Assembly (NCBI GenBank): GCA_016193065.1
Contig: JACPSX010000281.1
Location: 1 to 9,934, forward strand
DNA from: Candidatus Tectimicrobiota bacterium
GTDB lineage: Bacteria; JACPSX01
Length of the DNA stretch: 9,934 bases
Direction: 5' to 3'
The notes under the pieces are model-generated. The model was not told the DNA's origin. It saw nothing but the letters and a program-made list of their open reading frames with translations, and did not search any database. Shown here piece after piece: positions 5,431-9,934 of the stretch. The number at the start of each line of letters is the position of its first letter. Position 1 is the first letter of the stretch. The position numbers and the translations under genes were made by a program.

Positions 5431-5889
5431 ATGATCAAGGATGGTTTTAGTTCCCTGGTGGCTGGGAGAGCTCAGCCCCGAAAAAACTCCACCGTTCGCT
5501 TGCCTGAAAAGATTCGCTTTCTCATCGCTCACGAGAACCCCTCTGTGCGGAAGCTCATTCGGGGATGTCTGAAGAATATGGGGTTCACCACGGTTCTTGA
5601 TCTGACTCCTACTGGAAACATCTTTCGTACGCTCGTCGCAGAAAAAGCCCACGTCCTGATCTGCAACGGGGAAACCCCCGAGATGAAGGAATGGGAGCTG
5701 GTGAAACTGCTTCGTAACCATCCGGAGGTCTGTAAGACGAAGGTCGTCATTGTCAGCGGGAATTCCGACAAGGAATCAATTCTGGGAGCGGTGCGGGCCG
5801 GCGTCGATGACTATCTGATAATTCCGTTCTCAGCCTCCGCCTTGGAGGAGAGGATCCGAGCCTTGTTCGCCGTCAAAGCCGGCGGTTAG
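5431..5889 (+). CDS. Stand-alone CheY-like pseudo-receiver protein 3
   Basis: This 152-residue protein is the close paralogue of gene 1, with shared N-terminal LVAG-(K/R)-x-QP, RFLI-x-HEN, GETPEM, NHPEV, KESILGAVRAGVDDY and PFSAS. It has the receiver fold pattern but inactive-site residues. The acidic pair is His34-Glu35, the phosphoacceptor is Asn79 (in ICNGETPEM), the switch is Ser109, and the Lys before PF is Ile131. A good GAGGG site (5422-5426) four bases before the ATG fixes the start and also supports the homologous starts of genes 1 and 2. Asn at the phosphorylation position is the classical inactive substitution, but here Ser, Gly and Asn are used across the three proteins, so lack of phosphorylation rather than a particular residue seems to be conserved. 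No output domain is present. It faces metF convergently across 79 bases. Confidence 0.85.
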   Translation: MIKDGFSSLVAGRAQPRKNSTVRLPEKIRFLIAHENPSVRKLIRGCLKNMGFTTVLDLTPTGNIFRTLVAEKAHVLICNGETPEMKEWELVKLLRNHPEVCKTKVVIVSGNSDKESILGAVRAGVDDYLIIPFSASALEERIRALFAVKAGG

Positions 5890-5905
5890 AGAATCGCCCG
5901 GGCTA

Positions 5906-5985
5906 GCTTGCCAGGGCGGTGCTCTGTTTCTCTGGCGTGGATCCGCGCGTGAACTCCCTCCGCCAGGCTTAGCGACCTGGCAAGC
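5906..5985. terminator. Possible bidirectional termination structure between the receiver genes and metF
   Basis: GCTTGCCAGG (5906-5915) is perfectly complementary to CCTGGCAAGC (5976-5985), with a 60-base loop. A shorter inner pairing of GGCGG (5915-5919) with CCGCC (5960-5964) competes with it. The right arm lies in the last codons of metF. There is no run of T after either arm, so it is a weak candidate for a factor-independent terminator in this convergent gap. Confidence 0.25.
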
Positions 5986-6844
5986 CCAGGGCCTCGATGA
6001 TCCGGCTCGGAGCAGCCGCCTTGTTGAGGACGTAGAAGTGCAGGCCGGGTGCGCCGGCGTCAAGTAGCTCCCGGCATTGCCGGATCGCGTGGGCGATGCC
6101 CACCTCCATCTCTGCCTCAGGATCGTCCCGCTTGGCCTCCAGCTTGGCCACCAGTGCTGGCGGAAGCTTCGCGCCGCACAGGGCGGTGATGCGCCGGATC
6201 TGGGCGTAGCTGATGATTGGCAGGATCCCGGGGACCAGGGGCACCTGGATGCCTGCCTCCCCGTATCGGCGGCGGAAGGCGAAGAAGTCTCGGTTCTCGT
6301 AGAAGAGCTGGGTGATCACCACGTCGGCACCGGCCTCGACCTTGCGCTTGAGATGAGCCAGATCCTCTTCTGGACTGGCGGCTTCCTGGTGGGTCTCCGG
6401 GTAGCCCGCCACGGCAATTCCGAAGTGGGGGAACTCCCGGCGGATGACAGTCACCAGCTCGTTGGCGTGTGCCGGTCCACCGTCCACCGGGGTGAAGTGA
6501 GACTCCCCGCGAGGGGGGTCGCCGCGCAGCGCGACGATATTCTCGATACCCTGGCTGGCGGCTTTTCCGAGCCAGGCGCGCAGGTCCTCGTGGGAGGAGC
6601 CGACACAGGTCAGGTGGGCTGCCGTACTGACTCCGAACCGTTTGCCAATGGCAACCGTCAGCTCGATGGTCTTTTCACGGGTGGAGCCGCCCGCACCATA
6701 GGTGCACGTGATGAACGACGGGCGGAAGGCCACCAGCGCTTTTACGGCCCCGAACAGTACGTCCTCTCCGGCCGGAGTTTTGGGCGGGAAAATCTCAAAG
6801 GACAGGCCGAACTTCCCTCTGCCGTAAGCCTCGCTGAACTTCAT
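5969..6844 (-). CDS. metF: 5,10-methylenetetrahydrofolate reductase MetF
   Basis: MetF is a cytosolic FAD-containing TIM-barrel enzyme that reduces methylene-THF to methyl-THF for methionine synthesis, or in reverse in some C1 pathways. The protein has 291 residues, the normal length of the bacterial catalytic-domain form, with no regulatory extension. Motifs in order are SFEIFPPKT (residues 15-23, with the catalytic Glu17 equivalent to Glu28 of E. coli), TYGAGGSTR (48-56), HLTCVG (77-82), ALRGDPP (105-111, Asp109 being the FAD-contacting Asp) and VITQLFYEN. The start is the ATG at 6844. A TTG at 6865 would add only seven residues, and neither has a clear ribosome site. It is separated from moaA by 207 bases with a possible promoter, so it is probably its own unit downstream of the suf-moaA cluster. 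Confidence 0.96.
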   Translation of the reverse strand: MKFSEAYGRGKFGLSFEIFPPKTPAGEDVLFGAVKALVAFRPSFITCTYGAGGSTREKTIELTVAIGKRFGVSTAAHLTCVGSSHEDLRAWLGKAASQGIENIVALRGDPPRGESHFTPVDGGPAHANELVTVIRREFPHFGIAVAGYPETHQEAASPEEDLAHLKRKVEAGADVVITQLFYENRDFFAFRRRYGEAGIQVPLVPGILPIISYAQIRRITALCGAKLPPALVAKLEAKRDDPEAEMEVGIAHAIRQCRELLDAGAPGLHFYVLNKAAAPSRIIEALGLPGR

Positions 6845-6939
6845 CGTTGGGAGCGCCGTATCCAATGGTTGCTATTATCGCTCATGCAGTTCCGTCATTC
6901 ATGCTGTCCCGCAGTCCATGTCTCTGCTGGAACGGCCCC

Positions 6940-6948
6940 AGTATAGCA
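6940..6948 (-). promoter_or_regulatory. Possible extended -10 promoter of metF
   Basis: The minus strand reads TGCTATACT (6948-6940), a TGn extended -10 with five of six matches to TATAAT. No good -35 is present (TGCAGA at 17 bases), which fits an extended -10 type. The transcript would have a leader of roughly 90 bases. I saw no SAM riboswitch or other known leader in it. Confidence 0.3.
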
Positions 6949-7051
6949 GACCTCCAGGACCTTCTGCACCGGAGTCAGGGCCGGAAAATCCCCAGGGGGG
7001 AAGGAGGTAACCTTAGCAAAGAGACCGTGAAAGCTGTAGACGAACCCCGGC

Positions 7052-8071
7052 TTAGCCGCCTAACGTGATCATCTCGATCTTCTGGCGGCGCTTGGGGTCG
7101 TAGCCGGTGGGGGAGAGCAGGGCCTCGAGACGCTCGTCCGAATATCGATCGCGCCTCTGTCTCCAGGTTGCAGCGATAACCTCGGCGAGGGTTTCGTCCG
7201 TCGCCCCGTTGCGCATCGGTGTCTTGAGATCGATGCCCTGTTGCGAGAAAAGGCAGGTCACGAATTTTCCGTCCGCGGTTAACCTGACCCGCGTACAACT
7301 TGAACAGAAGGGCTCGGTGACCGAAGCGATGACCCCGATGTCGCCGCTGCCGTCCATAAATTGGTAATCCACGGACGGCGCACTTCCCCGATTTCTGCCC
7401 ATTTCTCTCAAAGGAAAGCGAGTCTTAATTCTCTCGATGATCTCCTTTTTAGAGACCATCTTCTCGGAAGTCCAGTTGTTCGAGTTGCCCACATCCATGT
7501 ACTCGATAAATCGTATGGCAAAGCCGTTCTTCCTGGAGAAATCCACCAGATCGATGATTTCATCGTCGTTGACCCCCCGCTCGATCACCGCATTGATCTT
7601 GATGGGGTTTAGACCACAGCGCTGGGCGGTAAAAAGGCCCTCCAGTACCCTTGCCAGGTCTCCCCGCTTGGTGATTCTCTTGAACTTTTCAGGATCCAGC
7701 GTATCGATGCTCACGTTGATCCGCTTGAGTCCCGCGGATTTAAGCGCGGGGGCCTTTTCGGCGAGCACAGAACCGTTGGTCGTGAGGGAGAGATCGTTCA
7801 GGCCGTTCAGGGAGGAAAGCTGGCAGATGAGTTTTTCCAGGTCCCGGCGGACCAATGGTTCCCCGCCGGTGAGCCGGATCTTATCCACCCCTAACTGGAT
7901 GAAGAGGTTGGCAAGCCGGGTAATCTCTTCAAAGGTGAGGATTTCCTTCTTGTCGATCCACACGTACTCATCAAGAGGCATACAGTAAGTGCAACGAAAG
8001 TTACACCGATCCGTGACGGAGATTCGCAAATCCTTCACAGGCCGGTTGTAAAGATCGCGCACCTTGGCCAT
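7052..8071 (-). CDS. moaA: GTP 3',8-cyclase MoaA (molybdenum cofactor biosynthesis)
   Basis: MoaA is a cytosolic radical-SAM enzyme that converts GTP to 3',8-cyclo-7,8-dihydro-GTP, the first step of molybdopterin synthesis, together with MoaC. The protein has 339 residues, a typical length. The radical-SAM cluster Cys23, Cys27 and Cys30 lies in DRCNFRCTYCMPLDE, and the SAM-binding LTGGEPLVRRD is at about 67-77. The second [4Fe-4S] site is Cys256, Cys259 and Cys273 (FCSSCTRVRLTADGKFVTC). The protein ends in Gly338-Gly339, the conserved C-terminal diglycine needed for activity. The ATG at 8071 lies only 10 bases after the DUF59 gene, so it belongs to the suf-like transcript. No other moa genes are in the window. 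The ribosome site is a weak purine-rich stretch (AAGAGAAAAG). Confidence 0.97.
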   Translation of the reverse strand: MAKVRDLYNRPVKDLRISVTDRCNFRCTYCMPLDEYVWIDKKEILTFEEITRLANLFIQLGVDKIRLTGGEPLVRRDLEKLICQLSSLNGLNDLSLTTNGSVLAEKAPALKSAGLKRINVSIDTLDPEKFKRITKRGDLARVLEGLFTAQRCGLNPIKINAVIERGVNDDEIIDLVDFSRKNGFAIRFIEYMDVGNSNNWTSEKMVSKKEIIERIKTRFPLREMGRNRGSAPSVDYQFMDGSGDIGVIASVTEPFCSSCTRVRLTADGKFVTCLFSQQGIDLKTPMRNGATDETLAEVIAATWRQRRDRYSDERLEALLSPTGYDPKRRQKIEMITLGG

Positions 8072-8081
8072 CGCTTTTCTC

Positions 8082-8408
8082 TTACAGCATTCCCAGTTCG
8101 AGCTTTGCCGCTTCGGATATCAAGGAGGGGTCCCAGGGCGGCTCGAAAACAATCTCGACCCTGGCGTCGCTGACTCCTGGTATGGCTCTCACTTTGGCTT
8201 CTACTTCCAGGGGAAGGTCTTCCGCCACTGGACAGTTGGGTGACGTCAGGGTCATCTGAATCTCTACTTTTCCCGAGGGATCCACCTTGACGTTGTAAAC
8301 CAGGCCCAGGTCATAGATATTAACCGGAATCTCAGGGTCAAAGCATGAGCGCAGAACTTCAATCACTTCCGCTTCGAGAACCAGTGAATTGATTGGCGTG
8401 TTTTCCAT
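8082..8408 (-). CDS. sufT: SufT-like DUF59/MIP18-family Fe-S maturation protein
   Basis: This 108-residue single DUF59 (MIP18-like) domain has the motifs CFDPEIPVNIYDLGLVY (22-38), MTLTSPNCPVAEDLP (52-66) and EPPWDPSLISEAAKLELG (89-106). Cys59 in SPNCP is the conserved residue of the family. Such proteins, named SufT when they lie with suf genes, help deliver or mature Fe-S clusters on target proteins. The start at 8408 has a strong AGGAGGG four bases upstream. It lies 33 bases after sufU and 10 bases before moaA, so it sits between the sulfur-mobilising pair and a double-cluster enzyme. It could also be called PaaD-like by domain alone, but no phenylacetate genes are present. Confidence 0.9.
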   Translation of the reverse strand: MENTPINSLVLEAEVIEVLRSCFDPEIPVNIYDLGLVYNVKVDPSGKVEIQMTLTSPNCPVAEDLPLEVEAKVRAIPGVSDARVEIVFEPPWDPSLISEAAKLELGML

Positions 8409-8441
8409 TGGACCCTCCTGTGAATCTTTCGGGAACGGCCT

Positions 8442-8894
8442 CTATTCCGTCGAAATGGGCGTCTCTTTTCCTTCCAGAGCTGCATGAAGCGTGTGCCACG
8501 GCAGGCTGGCGCATTTGACCCGGATCGGGAACTCGCAGACTCCGCAAAAGACGGCAAGTTTTCCAAGCCCGGCAGGATCCGGGCACTTCCCCGGTTCGCC
8601 GGTGATCATCTTATGAAACTGCTCGAAAAGGGTTTGCGCTTCGGCCTTGGTTTTTCCTTTCACGCTGGTGGTCATCATGGAGGCCGAGGCCTTGGAAATC
8701 GCACAGCCCGCGCCTTCAAAGCTGATCTCCCGGATCACATCCCTTTCCAACTGGAGGTAGATGGTGAACTGATCTCCGCACAGCGGGTTATGGCCTTCCG
8801 CGGTCCGGTTTGCGCATTCCAGCTTCTGATAATTGCGGGGCTTCTTGCTGTGATCGAGTATGACCTGCTGGTAGAGCTCCCGGAGGTCTGACAT
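8442..8894 (-). CDS. sufU: SufU, zinc-dependent sulfurtransferase / Fe-S scaffold-like protein
   Basis: SufU accepts persulfide sulfur from SufS and hands it to the SufBCD assembly machine. The protein has 150 residues and is of SufU rather than IscU type because it carries the extra segment before the third cysteine. Motifs are LYQQVILDHSKKPRN (7-21), GHNPLCGDQ with Cys39 and Asp41, FEGAGCAISKASASMMT with Cys64, and FPIRVKCASLPWHTL with Cys128. Cys39, Asp41, Cys64 and Cys128 match the zinc ligands of the Bacillus subtilis protein. Its ATG shares one base with the sufS stop (TGATG), and AAGGAGGTG lies inside the end of sufS, so the two are translationally coupled. Unusually, three further cysteines (104, 117, 120) precede the third ligand, two of them as a CGVC motif where family members normally have no cysteine. 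Confidence 0.95.
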   Translation of the reverse strand: MSDLRELYQQVILDHSKKPRNYQKLECANRTAEGHNPLCGDQFTIYLQLERDVIREISFEGAGCAISKASASMMTTSVKGKTKAEAQTLFEQFHKMITGEPGKCPDPAGLGKLAVFCGVCEFPIRVKCASLPWHTLHAALEGKETPISTE

Positions 8895-9934
8895 CAGGCG
8901 AACACCTCCTTGACCTTGTGGAGCCCTCTCACCAGGGCGTCGATCTCTTCCTTGGTGTTATAGAAGGCCAGAGAGGCCCGGGCGATGGCCGGTACTCCGT
9001 AGCGCTGCATGAGGGGCATGGCGCAGTGATGGCCCGCGCGTATTGCAACCCCCTCGTGATCCAGGATCGTGCCGATGTCGTGCGGGTGAATGCCATCCAG
9101 CACGAAAGACAGGACCCCGGCCTTCTCCTTGGCAGTGCCGATGATTTTCAGGCCCGGGATGGCGGAAAGCGCTTCCGTTGCGTAGGCGAGCAATTCCTGC
9201 TCGTAGGCGGCGATTCGTTCCATTCCGATTCCGTTCAGGTAGTCGATGGCCGCACCGAGCCCGATGCCGCCCGCGATATGGGGTGTTCCGGCCTCGAACT
9301 TGTACGGCAGCGCGTTGTAGAGGGTCTTCTCGAAGGTGACCGAGCTGATCATATCGCCGCCGCCCTGGTATGGGGGCATGTCTTCCAGCAAACCGGCCTT
9401 GCCGCAAAGGATGCCGATGCCGGTCGGGCCGAACAGCTTGTGACCGGAAAAGATGTAGAAATCGCAATTGAGCTCCCGGACATCAACCGCCAGATGGGGT
9501 ACCGCCTGGGCGCCATCGACCAGAACGGGAACGCCCCGGTCGTGGGCCATCTGGGTGATCTGCTTGACCGGGTTGATCGTGCCCAGGGCGTTCGATATGT
9601 GAACGATGGAGACCAGCTTTGTTCTTGGATTCAGCAGTTTCTCGTATTCATCGAGCAACAACTCGCCGGCGTCGTTGATAGGGATGACGCGCAAAACAGC
9701 ACCCTTTTCCTCGCACAACATCTGCCAGGGGACGATGTTGGAGTGATGCTCCATCACGGACAGGATGATTTCATCCTGCGCTTTGACGGCCGTCCTGCCG
9801 TAAGTCCGGGCGACGAGATTGATGCCCTCCGTAGCGCCGCGAACGAAGATGATTTCCCGGTCCTGCGCAGTGTTTAGAAACCGCCTCACCTTGGCGCGAG
9901 CGGCTTCATAGTCCTGGGTGGCCTTTTCGCTCAG
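8894..9934 (-). CDS. sufS: Cysteine desulfurase SufS (partial, N-terminus beyond the window)
   Basis: SufS is a PLP enzyme that turns cysteine into alanine and a protein persulfide, the sulfur source for Fe-S assembly. 346 residues are visible and the frame stays open to the window edge, beginning [19 protein letters not shown]. About 60 N-terminal residues are missing compared with the usual length near 406. Motifs are [30 protein letters not shown], the PLP lysine in [11 protein letters not shown] (visible residue 166; codon 9439-9437), and the active-site cysteine in [11 protein letters not shown] (visible residue 304; codon 9025-9023). The short RAGHHC loop is that of group II SufS rather than IscS/NifS. 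It overlaps sufU by one base. Whether sufBCD lie further upstream cannot be seen. Confidence 0.96.
   Translation of the reverse strand: MSEKATQDYEAARAKVRRFLNTAQDREIIFVRGATEGINLVARTYGRTAVKAQDEIILSVMEHHSNIVPWQMLCEEKGAVLRVIPINDAGELLLDEYEKLLNPRTKLVSIVHISNALGTINPVKQITQMAHDRGVPVLVDGAQAVPHLAVDVRELNCDFYIFSGHKLFGPTGIGILCGKAGLLEDMPPYQGGGDMISSVTFEKTLYNALPYKFEAGTPHIAGGIGLGAAIDYLNGIGMERIAAYEQELLAYATEALSAIPGLKIIGTAKEKAGVLSFVLDGIHPHDIGTILDHEGVAIRAGHHCAMPLMQRYGVPAIARASLAFYNTKEEIDALVRGLHKVKEVFA

Noticed and set aside
7009-7022. AAGGAGGTAACC, a near-perfect Shine-Dalgarno sequence on the plus strand
   Set aside because: It is followed only by a 13-codon frame from a GTG at 7027 that runs into the moaA end. 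No gene to serve is present.
7052-7075. GGCTAAGCC palindrome at the end of moaA as a terminator
   Set aside because: The stem is short with a one-base loop and no T-run follows on either strand.
1-9934. CRISPR arrays, tRNA or rRNA genes
   Set aside because: No regularly spaced repeats, cloverleaf-like segments or rRNA-like sequence were seen on either strand.

Overview
The window looks like a chromosomal segment of a free-living bacterium with moderately high GC. SufS with SufU and a DUF59 protein, MoaA, and a short stand-alone MetF fit several environmental lineages (for example NC10, Nitrospirota or deltaproteobacteria). No sequence here settles the taxon, so that placement is inference.

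Layout, left to right. (1) 1-301, plus strand: the C-terminal end of a NeuB-like sialic or nonulosonic acid synthase, followed by the start of an overlapping small ORF that an insertion sequence cuts off. This piece is visibly AT-richer than the rest and looks like the edge of a surface-polysaccharide locus. (2) 302-3824: two nested insertion sequences. The outer one is an IS1380-family element (transposase 406-1779; imperfect ends at 302-320 and 3806-3824; reconstructed length about 1683 bp). The inner one is an ISKra4-family element (1950-3780; perfect 21-bp ends; 9-bp target duplication CAGCCATCT), inserted 35 bp inside the right end of the outer element. The inner element carries a DUF6788 ORF and a transposase ORF on the minus strand. 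They are linked by a GTGA overlap and, more interestingly, by an A8 slippery run followed by a UUCG-type hairpin, which suggests a -1 frameshift fusion. (3) 3825-5890, plus strand: three tandem genes for stand-alone CheY-like receiver proteins. All three lack the phosphoacceptor aspartate, the full acidic pocket and the conserved lysine, so this is a small family of pseudo-receivers with no output domain. Genes 1 and 3 are close paralogues and gene 2 is more divergent. Genes 1 and 2 also share a leader sequence exactly 800 bp apart. (4) 5969-9934, minus strand: metF, and upstream of it a tight cluster sufS (cut by the window edge), sufU, a SufT-like DUF59 gene and moaA.

How they work together: SufS strips sulfur from cysteine and passes it to SufU. 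The DUF59 protein is a likely Fe-S maturation factor. MoaA, a radical-SAM enzyme with two Fe-S clusters that starts molybdopterin synthesis, is a plausible client in the same transcript. metF has its own possible promoter and faces the receiver genes convergently.

The best candidate for something undescribed is the triple pseudo-receiver cluster. The most mechanistically specific signal is the frameshift cassette in the ISKra4 element.
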